NCBI GenBank assembly: GCA_001275005.1
Contig: JWZX01000709.1
Location: 1-14,168, forward strand
Length of the DNA stretch: 14,168 nt
Direction of reading: 5' to 3'
Origin: Chrysochromulina tobinii
Taxonomy: Eukaryota; Haptophyta; Prymnesiales; Chrysochromulinaceae
How positions within the stretch are numbered: the stretch's first letter is position 1; each line of letters starts with the position of its first letter. Below the pieces are notes generated by a model, which saw nothing but the letters and a program-made list of their open reading frames with translations, ran no database searches and was not told the origin of the DNA. The position numbers and the translations under genes were made by a program. Below are positions 1-7,927 of this stretch, piece after piece.

Positions 1-402
1 CAGGCTCGGGAATGCGCCCCCCCCGACCGTGCCGCGTGTTGGTGCCGCACGTGAAAACGAGCGGCGCCGCATGTCTCGTTGAGGTGAAACCAGTGAAGAG
101 GTCTGGCCGCAGCGGCGAACCCACCCAGGGGTGTGTGAAACTATGTGTGAAATCACCGCCTAACCTTGGCCGCATACCCCCATACCCTAAAAAGCGGCCT
201 GCGGCCGCCTGCTGGAACATACCCCCATACCAAAATTTCGGTCAGACGATCATACCCTGACCCCCACCTATTCGGAATCCCGTGTGCCTTTTTTGGGTCT
301 GAAAGTTGTGACTCTGTTCATACAAAAGTTCATACGCGCGGCCGGTCATGGCACTTTTCGTCGCTGTGTTGTTGGAAGAAGAACACCCGAGTGCGCGCTG
401 AT
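1..402. other. Sequence 3' of the rhomboid gene, no gene recognised
   Basis: No convincing coding sequence is seen on either strand. The short open frames here have arginine/proline-rich, unconserved translations, as expected by chance in GC-rich DNA. The stretch holds short direct repeats (CATACCCCCATACC twice, described separately) and a NotI-type GCGGCCGC site near 199. Because the rhomboid gene ends at 403 reading leftward, part of this is probably its 3' UTR and terminator region. No poly(A) signal could be assigned with confidence. Confidence 0.5.
173..257. repeat. Short direct repeats CATACCCCCATACC
   Basis: CATACCCCCATACC occurs exactly at 173-186 and again at 218-231. A shorter CATACCC lies at 251-257. 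The spacing between the two full copies is 45 bases and includes a GC-rich inverted segment around AGCGGCCTGCGGCCGC. This is seen directly in the sequence; no function is inferred. Confidence 0.75.
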
Positions 403-1245
403 TCAATCCACAGCTACGAAGCGTGCTTGTGCGCGACTGCCGCTGCCTCCAACGCGCCCACCGCCATGAAAACGGGTACCGCGACCCCCGGAGCTGAACA
501 ACGCGGGCCAGGTACTGCGAGGCAGCGCGCACCATGCCCATCCGGCAAGTGCGCCTCCGAGGTGCCCCAGGAAGGAGACGTGGCGGTGTAGCACGCTCGA
601 GAGGACAACATCGAGCCAGATAGCATGCCGGCGGCTCACAACAAAGGTGCCGTGTACGAGGGTCATCTCGTTCGCCTGGGGCTCCATATACGCGACCGCT
701 GACATCGCGTACAGCACCCCCGAGAAGCCGACGGCACACGAGAGCGTGCCAAGCTCGAGGCTCTCTGCTAGCCGGCCGAGGAGGACTGCGAGCGTCCCCG
801 ACGCGAGGATGCTGTATCCGAGGAATAGGCTAAAACGTGCGGTGCCCATTCGGTCCTCGAGCATTGATCCCTTCCAAATCAGGGCGGCAGTGTTGTAATA
901 GAGATGGAGGTCGTCAATGTGTAGCAGCGTCGAAAGCGTAAGTCGGCGAACGGCCTCACTCCACCGATCGAAAGCGCTGCGACGACTGTTAAATAGAAGC
1001 GCAAAGTATGTGTCTTGTGACTCCGACAAGAGGCTGAACATGGCGCGGCTGCTGATGCACACGTCCGTGGTTTCATAGGGTACCAAGTCGGGAAAGAGGT
1101 GGATGCCAATCAGCGCAACTGCGACGACTGTTACCAGCTGCCCTGGCTGGATCGGCAGGCGCTGGTACTGGTCGTAGAGCCTAGATAGCAGCAGGAGTTG
1201 AAGGGCGGTCTGCGCTGCGTCGCGGCGAGAGTCGCGACGGCCCAT
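403..1245 (-). CDS. Rhomboid-family intramembrane serine protease, RHBDD1/RHBL4-like
   Basis: The 280-residue product is a rhomboid protease, which cleaves membrane proteins inside the bilayer with a Ser-His dyad. The first hydrophobic segment is about residues 36-52. It is followed by the loop-1 region LHIDDLHLYYNTAALIWKG (about 108-126), with the HLYxN and WKG features of the RHBDD1/RHBL4 group. The catalytic serine motif GFSG gives Ser175, and GHLGGALAGW gives His228. Further hydrophobic segments lie at about 138-159, 170-187, 207-219 and 225-240. In animals RHBDD1 acts in the ER membrane in degradation of membrane proteins; the same location here is inference. No ubiquitin-interacting or p97-binding tail was recognised, as the C-terminus is a short Gly/Arg-rich stretch. 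The start is an ATG with G at -3 and G at +4. It lies on the same strand as the DUF4336 gene, 205 bases downstream of that gene's stop. Confidence 0.85.
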   Translation of the reverse strand: MGRRDSRRDAAQTALQLLLLSRLYDQYQRLPIQPGQLVTVVAVALIGIHLFPDLVPYETTDVCISSRAMFSLLSESQDTYFALLFNSRRSAFDRWSEAVRRLTLSTLLHIDDLHLYYNTAALIWKGSMLEDRMGTARFSLFLGYSILASGTLAVLLGRLAESLELGTLSCAVGFSGVLYAMSAVAYMEPQANEMTLVHGTFVVSRRHAIWLDVVLSSVLHRHVSFLGHLGGALAGWAWCALPRSTWPALFSSGGRGTRFHGGGRVGGSGSRAQARFVAVD

Positions 1246-1450
1246 GGCTTTCTCCTTTCACTACTTGCGTACTTCAGAAATGTCGTTCCGAAGGAAGTTT
1301 CCGGCACGAGCGCATGCGTCATCAATCCACACGCGGAAACGGGGGACGTCGAATCAACCATACCCCGAGACCTCGAGACATCATGCGTAGGGTCCCTAGA
1401 GGACGAGTCTTGAGTGGACGACTCCGGACCCGACAGTGCTCGCTTTCGGC

Positions 1451-3028
1451 TCAGATGACCTTGAGCTGGATGAGCCCGCCGGCAATGTCGTCGAGGAGCT
1501 GCACATCAGCGGCCTTGTACGGCCGGTCGGTCGAGCGCCTCGCCTCATCGAGCGTCGTGGCGGCGAGAGTGGGCTTGAAGGCCGCGCGCATGTCCTCGGG
1601 CGTCCCTGCATGAGCCTCAAAGTGCGAGGGCACGATCACCTTGAAGTCCCAGTTGGTGACGATGTCGTTCACCCAGCGGCTCAGCTCCGGCTTCACACGA
1701 TCCGACCGGTAGATGAGCGAGTCGGTCACGGGAGCGACGATCCAGCGACCTTTGAGTGCCGCAAATGAAGGCGCCGGTGTCACGAGAGAGTCTGGACTCG
1801 GGCCGAAGAAGAGGGAGAGGAGTACGTTGCGCTCCCAGCCTCGCTGAACCACCTCGGCATCCGTGCCCTGGCGCATCCCGTCCGCCCACAGCTCATCCAC
1901 AGTCTGAGCGGCGGTGCCGCGCCAGTTGACGGCACCTGCTCCCTTGAGGATGAGGTTCCCGAGAGAGTTGGTGTCACGTGCATTGTCGCCGATGGCACGC
2001 AGGTTACCCTCATCGTAAATCTTGGTGGGCGCGCCGGGCACGTAGATGAGCGCATCCGTCAGCGCGAGCGTCTTCGTGTCCTTGTGCAGCACCGCCGCCT
2101 CATTGGCCGCGTACCCTAGGCCGAGGCGCCGTGATGGGCGTAGTAGCTTCACTTCGAACTCGTCTGTCAGGTCAGGCGCGTTCGCGTACGCTGCGGAGCC
2201 GGCGGCGGTGTCGGTGAGGTCGCCGCCGCCCGTGCCTTTTGTGTCGATGCCCAGCAGCGGCGCCGGCAGGTCGACCGGAAAGGACCACTGGTCCGGCACA
2301 GCCCACACCTTAGCCTCGGGGAAGCGCCTGGCGAACGGCCCGACGAACACCTTGTGCTCGTACGGGGTGGCGCCGAGGAGGATGTGGGCGACGCCTTTGC
2401 TGTCGAGCGCCTTGAGCTGCGCGAGGAACTCGTCCGTGGGTGCCACAGGGTTGTACACGAGCAGGTGGTTGTCACGCATGCGGAAAACGGTACAGCGCAC
2501 GTTGGCTGAGATGCCCGACAGTCGGATCTCCTGCTCAAACGAGTAGACGCGCCCCTTGACGAGCTCGCTCTCGACGGTCTTGCGCTCCGTGAATGGGCCA
2601 AGTGGGAAGGGGAAGCCGGTGAACAGAAGGTACTTTTGGCTAGGCGGCTTGGGAGCAGCGGGTGCGTCTGCGGCCGCGAGGCTCATTGTCGTGGGCAGCG
2701 CGCCGGCTGCGGCGGGAGGCTCGCCGCGCCGCTGCGGCGCCAAGGCCACCATCGCGGGCGGCTCGGGGGCAGCCATCATTGGAGCAGGTGGGAGCATGCT
2801 GCTCACCACCAGCGCGAGCGTCAACAGCGTGCGCACCAAGGTAGGAGGCGCCGCGCTGCTGCTGCTGCTGCCTCCGCTGGTCGTCGCCGTCGCCTTGCCA
2901 AAAGTAGGACCCTGCAGCCGCGCGACGGGTGCGGGCGACCTGCACGACATGAAAGTGCTCTTGCATGCAGCTATTTGAGAGGGCACTAACGACGGCAGTG
3001 CCGGCACTGAGAGCCCAGCTGCGTGCAT
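1451..3028 (-). CDS. DUF4336 family protein with plastid/thylakoid-like N-terminal leader
   Basis: The mature part (about residues 130-525) resembles DUF4336 proteins of plants, algae and cyanobacteria, whose biochemical function is not established. Features seen include VRCTVFRMRDNHLLVYNPVAPT (about 177-198), VAHILLGATPYEHKVFVGPFARRFPEAKVW (about 213-242), LALTDALIYV (321-330) and the late FKVIVPSHFEAH segment (462-473). The alternation of hydrophobic strands with conserved His and Pro recalls a metallo-beta-lactamase-like fold; this is inference. Residues 1-60 are Ser/Ala/Thr-rich with few acids, like a transit peptide. Residues 63-80 are hydrophobic and followed by PMMAAPEPP, like a thylakoid-transfer signal with an Ala-x-Ala-type cleavage site. 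The ATG is the first after an in-frame stop 30 bases upstream. No strongly hydrophobic ER signal is seen at the very N-terminus, so targeting through a secondary plastid's ER route is not demonstrated. Confidence 0.8.
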   Translation of the reverse strand: MHAAGLSVPALPSLVPSQIAACKSTFMSCRSPAPVARLQGPTFGKATATTSGGSSSSSAAPPTLVRTLLTLALVVSSMLPPAPMMAAPEPPAMVALAPQRRGEPPAAAGALPTTMSLAAADAPAAPKPPSQKYLLFTGFPFPLGPFTERKTVESELVKGRVYSFEQEIRLSGISANVRCTVFRMRDNHLLVYNPVAPTDEFLAQLKALDSKGVAHILLGATPYEHKVFVGPFARRFPEAKVWAVPDQWSFPVDLPAPLLGIDTKGTGGGDLTDTAAGSAAYANAPDLTDEFEVKLLRPSRRLGLGYAANEAAVLHKDTKTLALTDALIYVPGAPTKIYDEGNLRAIGDNARDTNSLGNLILKGAGAVNWRGTAAQTVDELWADGMRQGTDAEVVQRGWERNVLLSLFFGPSPDSLVTPAPSFAALKGRWIVAPVTDSLIYRSDRVKPELSRWVNDIVTNWDFKVIVPSHFEAHAGTPEDMRAAFKPTLAATTLDEARRSTDRPYKAADVQLLDDIAGGLIQLKVI

Positions 3029-3132
3029 GAAATACAGCCTAATGCAATCGGAGATCAGTCAAGTCAAGGAAATTTCGAGCGGCGGGATTCCCCACAACCA
3101 GACGGTAAAAAATCTACGGCGTCCAAGTGGGC

Positions 3133-5946
3133 TCACCCGACCTGCACGTAAGCCACGTCCACCTCCGCTCCGGCGCGCACGAGCACGTCGATCCAGGCGA
3201 GCTGTCCGTCCCGTAGCGCGTCGCCGGGGCCCTTGACCTCGACGAATCGCGCCGCGCCGCGCGGGGCAGAGGGGCTAGGGGGTGCGAGGAGCAGCAGGTC
3301 GGGGGCGCCGTGTTGGGACCCCACGTAGTCGAGCGCGAGCGTGCGACAGATAGTGCTCACGACGGCGCCCCCGAGGGCTTCGAGCGCGTGCGCGGTGAGC
3401 GCTGTGTCGAGCGCCCCCCACTGGACGCCGATGGCGGCCTCGCCGTAGTGCTCCTTGTATGCGCGAGCCCAGCGCTCGACCGCTTCGCCGCGCTCGATGG
3501 CCTCAAGGGTCGCTTCAATGGCGTGCACTCGACGGCGGTAAAAGGCGCCCCCGCCCTCCAAAAGGTCCAGCGGCGCGTCGGCCATGGCGCCCGCGACGGC
3601 GCCAGGCCCGTGCGTCGGTGCAAACAGGCAATCCCATAGCAGCAGAGCGAAGGTGGACAGGAAGAGTCCGTTCTCGAGGTGCACGCCACGCGTCCACTGC
3701 ACGCCGCCGCCGCCGCCGCCGGTGCCGCCGTCGCCGTCGCCACCGCCGCGCAGGTACCACTCCATGGCAAAGTCCTCAACGCCCACGGCAGCGCCCCTCC
3801 CACCCTCCCATCCAGTGCGTCGTCCGGCGCCGCCCTCCACCTCATCCCGCACGCTCGCGGCCAGACGCATCTCGCGCCCCGAGATGCGCACCTCGCGCGC
3901 AGCTCGCAGCTCAGGCAGCTTCGGCTTCTTCCAGCGGCGGGGCGCGACCGCGAGCTTCTGGAGCATCCGACGGACAGCGACCATCTGCGCTCGGCTGAGC
4001 TCGAAGGTATCTCGGCTGAGCTCGAAGGTAGCTCGGCTGAGCTCGAAGTGGTCGTCGTGGCTCTCTGCGGTCGCATCGGCAGCCGGTGCTGCAGCCGGCG
4101 GCATGGGGCCCGTCATCTCGACACAATCCGCGGCGCGTAGCCGACCGTCGGTCGCATGGGCGGCTTCGCACAATCGGAGCGCTGCAAGCTTGGAGCCGTC
4201 GCTGTTCAGGTCACGCACCAGCTGCATAAAGGCCCCCGCTCGCACCGCGCACGGGAGCACGTCGCACCCAAGCAACGAGCGCAGTCGAGCGACGGAGTCG
4301 GGCTTGCGTCCGTCACGCCGCAGCTGCGCACATCCGGCAAGCACCGCACGCGCGAGGACAGCGGCCGCAAACGAGGCACTCCCACCTCCCATCTCCCACA
4401 CCGTGCCGGGCGCCGCGAGGTGCATCAGCCGCGCGTGCGCCTCGTCGGCCGCGCTCAACACGACGCTCGCCGTTGCGGATGTCCCTAGACCCGCCTCCAT
4501 GCGGTCGGTGAGCGCCAGGCAAGCCAGGAGATGCTCGAGGTCGTCGCGGCATCGCAGGCGGCGCACCGCCGCCGACGCCAAAGGGGCCGCCGACGGCAGC
4601 GCCGCCGACGCGTGTGCAGGCGCCGTGGCGAGCGCCGCGGCCCCTCCGAATCGAGTGTGGGTGGTGAGGCCCGCATGGCCCCTGAGCATGCAAGCTGCCT
4701 CTTCTGGGCGGTAGCCGCAATTGACGAACCCGACGACGCTGAGCCGATGCAGCGCGCTCGCCACCTCTGGGCGCAGCCGCACGCACGGACCGAGCGCCTG
4801 CAGCAGAGGCGACAGGTCGGGCTTCCGCCGTCGGCCGAGAGCTGCCACCAACTGCTGCGCTAGCACGCTGTTGAGCGAGGGGCCGGGCTCCGCACCGGTA
4901 ACGGCACCGGCGGCGCCCGCGGCACCCGCAGCGCCGTCGCGGGCGCTGCTCGACGGTGGCACGCCGGACGACGAGCCGATGGCAAGCGCGGCGGCCGCGG
5001 GCGGGCCTAGGCCCGTCTGCGTGTGCAACTCGCGTAGCACGCGCACGGGGAGAGTCGCTAGAGGTGTGAGAAGTGACGGGAGCGAGGGCGGCGGTGAGGG
5101 CGGCGGCGAGCTTCGCAACACCTCGAGGAGCTCGTAGGCCTCGCAGTCCTCGAGTGCGGATGCCCACGCCGCCGCGCACACCGCGGACGGAGCGGCGCCA
5201 CCCGATGCGGCGCCCGATGCTGCCAGTGGAGCGGGGAGCGTCTGCAACCGCACCCACACCCCAGGCGAAGCCAGCGCGTGTGCAGTCAGGGCGGCGCTCT
5301 GTCGAGCGCTCGCGAGGTGCTGTGCGATCATCGTCTCGGTGGCCGTGAGCAGCGGCGAGGGCGGTGCCGGCGCCTCGGCAGGTGCGGTAAGGCAGCCCTC
5401 GGGCGTCGCGAGCATGAGCAGCACGTGCCGGCACAGCAGCGCAAGAGCGCCGCCTACGCCGCCCTCACCCGCGTCGCCGCCCTCTCTCCGCCCGCCGCCG
5501 TTTGCACTGCTGCCGCTGCTGCCTCGCATCGACACCCAGCTGTTGCGTCGGCGCAGGTCGCAGCAGAGCGCGGTGCCACCACCTGGGTAGCACACATCAT
5601 GCAGCCGGTTGGTGTACGCCGGCATGTAAGCCGCGAAGGTCAATTCTTGCGAGGCGACCACAGTTACGGCAGGCGGCGCAGGCGCGATACCAAATGCGCG
5701 AGCGAGTGGTGTGCTCAGCAGCGCGGGAGAGGTGCTCGACGGCGGTGGTGGCGGCGTCACAGTGAGCGTCACAGCTGTCGGCCGTGCGGACGGTGCTTCG
5801 GCTGGGGCTCCAGTCATCGGAGTCGTCAGGCTCGGCGCCGCCGCAGAGGAGACTTCGGCTGCGTCCAAATGGCTGTCCAGGTGCTCATTAATCTTGAAAG
5901 CGGGCACGCAGGCGGAGCACATCGGGCACTGCACGAAGCGCGACAT
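3133..5946 (-). CDS. FAN1: Fanconi-associated nuclease 1 (FAN1) homologue
   Basis: The 937-residue product is a structure-specific nuclease for DNA interstrand-crosslink repair, close in length to human FAN1 (about 1,017). The N-terminus MSRFVQCPMC begins a UBZ-type zinc finger (Cys7, Cys10, His22, His26) that in the family binds ubiquitinated FANCD2. A long low-complexity linker and Ala-rich helical region follow. A conserved block precedes the nuclease (RRWKKP, about 670-676), then WTRGVHLENGLFLSTFALLLWD with Glu758. The C-terminal VRR_NUC domain (about 840-935) has GAPD (Asp883), FVEVKGPGD (Glu903, Lys905) and Gln915, so the PD-(D/E)xK site is intact. The frame is open a little further upstream, but only to a TTG at 5961; the first ATG is 5946, five codons before the zinc finger, and it is preferred. 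Odd features are three tandem FELSR heptads (about 634-654) and a His as fourth zinc ligand. No intron is needed. Confidence 0.92.
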   Translation of the reverse strand: MSRFVQCPMCSACVPAFKINEHLDSHLDAAEVSSAAAPSLTTPMTGAPAEAPSARPTAVTLTVTPPPPPSSTSPALLSTPLARAFGIAPAPPAVTVVASQELTFAAYMPAYTNRLHDVCYPGGGTALCCDLRRRNSWVSMRGSSGSSANGGGRREGGDAGEGGVGGALALLCRHVLLMLATPEGCLTAPAEAPAPPSPLLTATETMIAQHLASARQSAALTAHALASPGVWVRLQTLPAPLAASGAASGGAAPSAVCAAAWASALEDCEAYELLEVLRSSPPPSPPPSLPSLLTPLATLPVRVLRELHTQTGLGPPAAAALAIGSSSGVPPSSSARDGAAGAAGAAGAVTGAEPGPSLNSVLAQQLVAALGRRRKPDLSPLLQALGPCVRLRPEVASALHRLSVVGFVNCGYRPEEAACMLRGHAGLTTHTRFGGAAALATAPAHASAALPSAAPLASAAVRRLRCRDDLEHLLACLALTDRMEAGLGTSATASVVLSAADEAHARLMHLAAPGTVWEMGGGSASFAAAVLARAVLAGCAQLRRDGRKPDSVARLRSLLGCDVLPCAVRAGAFMQLVRDLNSDGSKLAALRLCEAAHATDGRLRAADCVEMTGPMPPAAAPAADATAESHDDHFELSRATFELSRDTFELSRAQMVAVRRMLQKLAVAPRRWKKPKLPELRAAREVRISGREMRLAASVRDEVEGGAGRRTGWEGGRGAAVGVEDFAMEWYLRGGGDGDGGTGGGGGGVQWTRGVHLENGLFLSTFALLLWDCLFAPTHGPGAVAGAMADAPLDLLEGGGAFYRRRVHAIEATLEAIERGEAVERWARAYKEHYGEAAIGVQWGALDTALTAHALEALGGAVVSTICRTLALDYVGSQHGAPDLLLLAPPSPSAPRGAARFVEVKGPGDALRDGQLAWIDVLVRAGAEVDVAYVQVG
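3990..4052 (-). repeat. Three tandem 21-bp units inside FAN1
   Basis: A 21-base unit starting CTCGGCTGAGCTCGAAG repeats at 3990-4010, 4011-4031 and 4032-4052, the last one diverging at its end. It encodes three copies of the heptad FELSR-x-x in FAN1, immediately before the conserved RRWKKP block. The unit length keeps frame and the copies are nearly identical, which points to recent tandem expansion or continuing homogenisation. Confidence 0.9.
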
Positions 5947-6355
5947 CGCCTCCTTTCCCAAGTGTGAACGTTCACACGTTAACGTTCACGTTAAATTGCC
6001 AAGAAAGAACAGTGATCAAAGAAAGGGGTTTCGATCCGAATTCGAGTTGTCCTCGCCGCCCGCACGGAAGTGACACCTCAAAGTTATATCTTTTGTTTTT
6101 CAGCGCCCTCGGCCTCGCTGGTCGGACGCTGCTCGCTGACGCTTAACCAACGCGAGCAAACGTCCGATCCCACAGGACCCAGCACCTGATGCGGCTTCAA
6201 AAGTTCAAATTGGATGCGGCTATATTATATTAATCCAGTCGACTCACGGCTGTTGAGTGTTGTCCCCGGCGCGTGCTGTCCTCCTGTACATCTACTCGCG
6301 CTACATAGTACGTCGTAGTACGCTATTTCCGGGATTGCGTTCACCTCGCGTTCAT
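5947..6355. other. Intergenic region: FAN1 5' side and 3' side of the IQ/poly-Gln gene
   Basis: Both flanking genes are on the minus strand, so this 409-bp stretch should contain the FAN1 promoter and 5' UTR and the terminator of the upstream gene. It is clearly more AT-rich than the genes. It holds the GTTCAC palindrome array next to FAN1, an AT-only run TATATTATATTAAT at 6221-6234 that could serve as a TATA-like or terminator element, and a direct repeat GATGCGGCT at 6188-6196 and 6213-6221. No coding sequence is supported. Confidence 0.55.
5962..5994. promoter_or_regulatory. Perfect 16-bp palindrome and repeated AACGTTCAC boxes next to the FAN1 start
   Basis: GTGTGAACGTTCACAC at 5962-5977 is a perfect palindrome beginning 16 bases upstream of the FAN1 ATG. 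It runs into a second AACGTTCAC (first at 5967-5975, second at 5981-5989), with CGTTAA following each. The arrangement is what a dimeric transcription-factor site in duplicate would look like, or a hairpin in the 5' UTR. The repeat structure is seen directly; the regulatory role is inference. Confidence 0.45.
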
Positions 6356-7927
6356 TCACATACGCTGCGCCAGCACGCTCGGCTTCGAATGCGCAGTGGC
6401 GGTACTTGGCCGCGAGGGCGGCGCTCGTGCTCCTGCTGCCACAGCCACAGGAGTACTCAGCGGCGGCGGCGGCAAGATCGCGGCCCCGGCGGCAGCAAGC
6501 GGCTGCAGGAGCGTGCTCTCCACCCAGGCAGCGACCACCTGCTGAGCGCGTTGACGCGCCTGTTGTATGCGCGTACTCGTAACTATTGCTACGGCTGCGC
6601 GTGACTCGGCTCTTGCCTCTCTCGCCACCTGTGGAGAACCTGGTTGTGAAGCTTCATGCGGCACCCGAAGGGCGACGGACGATTGATGGGGCATGATCAC
6701 GGGCATCCTCCGTCGGGGGGTGCGGGCAGAGTCGCGGGGTCGGGGCGTCACGCGAGGCGTACGCGAGCGGGCACTGGCCTGAGGCTGGTGGCGCAGAAGG
6801 GTCGATGCATGACGGGCTTCGGTCGCTTCCTCCAGAATTAGCGCTTCCTCGAGAAGGAAGAGCTCGCTGGCGGACAGCACATTGCCGGCGCGGTGCTTCG
6901 CCCCCACCGCTTGCCCGGCGCCGGAGCGCATCGGCTTCGTAGACGGCAAGGTCGATGCATGGATCGATGCATGCACGTGTCGCCACTGCTCCGTGCCGTG
7001 GCGGCTGTTATGGCGGCTGTGCGACCCCTCGTCAAGCTCTTTCTTCTCCTCGTTGTCTCCACTCGTTCGTTTTGAGAGGAGCTGCCCCTGCAGCAGCTGC
7101 TGCTGCCGCTGCTGCTGCCGCTGCTGCCGCTGCTGCTGCAGCTGCTGCAGCATCTGCTGCTGCTGCTGCTGCTGCCGACGCCGGCATGCGTGCTCCTGCT
7201 CCGTGCGCTCCTGCAGCTGCGCCCTGCGCCGTGCCGCCTCGCGCTGCGAAACCTCGGCGTCCCGCGCCATCGCGGCCATCTCCCCAACGTACCCCGGGCG
7301 CGACGCCGCATGCAGATTCGCCTCCCAGCGCTCGCGTAGACCAGACAGCACCTCCGCCTGCGAATGAATGGCACTTTGCTTCGCTTGCAAGCGCAGCTTC
7401 GCCACCGTGCGCTTAGCGAGCCGGCGACGCATGGCGCTCTGCAGGCGCACGACTGCCTTCACACGCACGCGCTTGTTGTTCTGCTCTGCTGCCTGCTTGC
7501 TCGCCTTCTTGCCTGAGCGACTACGGGGCTGCGCCGCCGCCGCCTTCCCCGCGACAGCGACCAGCACGGAATCAGGGAGCGTGGTCTTCGGATCCAGGGG
7601 CGGCGAAGGCGTCCGTGCCCCCAGCCCGTTGGATTCTGATGAGGATGCCACACTTCTACTGAGCATCTCTGAAGAGGTCGACGAGAACGCTGTCGAGCTC
7701 GCCCAAGTGCTTCCGGTGGAAGTGCTCGTGAAGGGCGAGCTAGAGGGCGTCGACGAGTTCGTCATCCCCCGCGCCGGCAGGGCGAAGCTCGTGCGCTTCG
7801 GCATCGCGAATTGGCATGGCTTTTGCTTCGCGACGATGTTCAAGAAATTCAGACCGTCAAATGCGTGGGATGGAAGTTGAGTTTCTTGAAATGCATGTCT
7901 TTTCTTTGACATGCAAGACCAAGGCAT
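6356..7927 (-). CDS. Hypothetical protein with IQ-like motif and Gln-rich coiled coil
   Basis: The 523-residue product is not recognised as a member of a named family. Residues 55-100 are Ser/Thr-rich. A basic segment AVVRLQSAMRRRLAKR (about 158-173) fits an IQ motif, the helix that binds calmodulin. Residues about 225-285 form a charged, then Gln-rich helix with runs of Q broken by L, M and R, likely a coiled coil. Residues 350-372 (SELFLLEEALILEEATEA) look like a second short helix. The rest is basic, Ser/Pro/Arg-rich and probably disordered. No signal peptide or membrane segment is seen. A calmodulin-regulated cytoskeletal or flagellar protein would fit but is not shown. The start could also be Met42 or another internal Met. 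The coding call rests on length and on a coherent IQ/coiled-coil architecture, and is less certain than its neighbours. Confidence 0.55.
   Translation of the reverse strand: MPWSCMSKKRHAFQETQLPSHAFDGLNFLNIVAKQKPCQFAMPKRTSFALPARGMTNSSTPSSSPFTSTSTGSTWASSTAFSSTSSEMLSRSVASSSESNGLGARTPSPPLDPKTTLPDSVLVAVAGKAAAAQPRSRSGKKASKQAAEQNNKRVRVKAVVRLQSAMRRRLAKRTVAKLRLQAKQSAIHSQAEVLSGLRERWEANLHAASRPGYVGEMAAMARDAEVSQREAARRRAQLQERTEQEHACRRRQQQQQQQMLQQLQQQRQQRQQQRQQQLLQGQLLSKRTSGDNEEKKELDEGSHSRHNSRHGTEQWRHVHASIHASTLPSTKPMRSGAGQAVGAKHRAGNVLSASELFLLEEALILEEATEARHASTLLRHQPQASARSRTPRVTPRPRDSARTPRRRMPVIMPHQSSVALRVPHEASQPGSPQVAREARAESRAAVAIVTSTRIQQARQRAQQVVAAWVESTLLQPLAAAGAAILPPPPLSTPVAVAAGARAPPSRPSTATAHSKPSVLAQRM
7087..7176 (-). 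repeat. CTG/CAG trinucleotide tract encoding poly-Gln
   Basis: On the plus strand the stretch is mostly CTG triplets interrupted by CCG and by CAG, the longest uninterrupted CTG run being near 7154-7173. On the minus strand it encodes Gln runs with Arg, Leu and Met interruptions in the IQ/coiled-coil protein. Interrupted trinucleotide tracts of this kind vary in length by slippage. The alternating Q/R/L pattern suits a helix better than a pure poly-Gln tract. Confidence 0.85.

Noticed and set aside
4313-5434. Minus-strand open frame of 373 codons overlapping FAN1
   Set aside because: It is a frame-shifted shadow with Arg/Ala-rich composition; the FAN1 frame is continuous and conserved.
5947-5961. 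FAN1 starting at the TTG at 5961
   Set aside because: A TTG start is not expected in a eukaryotic nuclear gene, and the ATG at 5946 leaves the whole zinc finger intact.
6221-6234. TATA box for FAN1
   Set aside because: TATATTATATTAAT is about 275 bases from the start codon and could equally belong to the neighbouring gene's 3' end, so it is noted only as a candidate within the intergenic entry.
7087-7176. Possible CRISPR-like or structured repeat array
   Set aside because: The unit is a trinucleotide in a coding frame, with no spacers of constant length.
6955-7880. Plus-strand open frames over the CTG tract, one giving long poly-Ala, the other ending in an acidic 170-residue product
   Set aside because: They are explained as the complement of the minus-strand Gln-rich and Ser-rich frame. 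Neither covers the whole region and no domain is seen, though the minus-strand call itself is only moderately certain.
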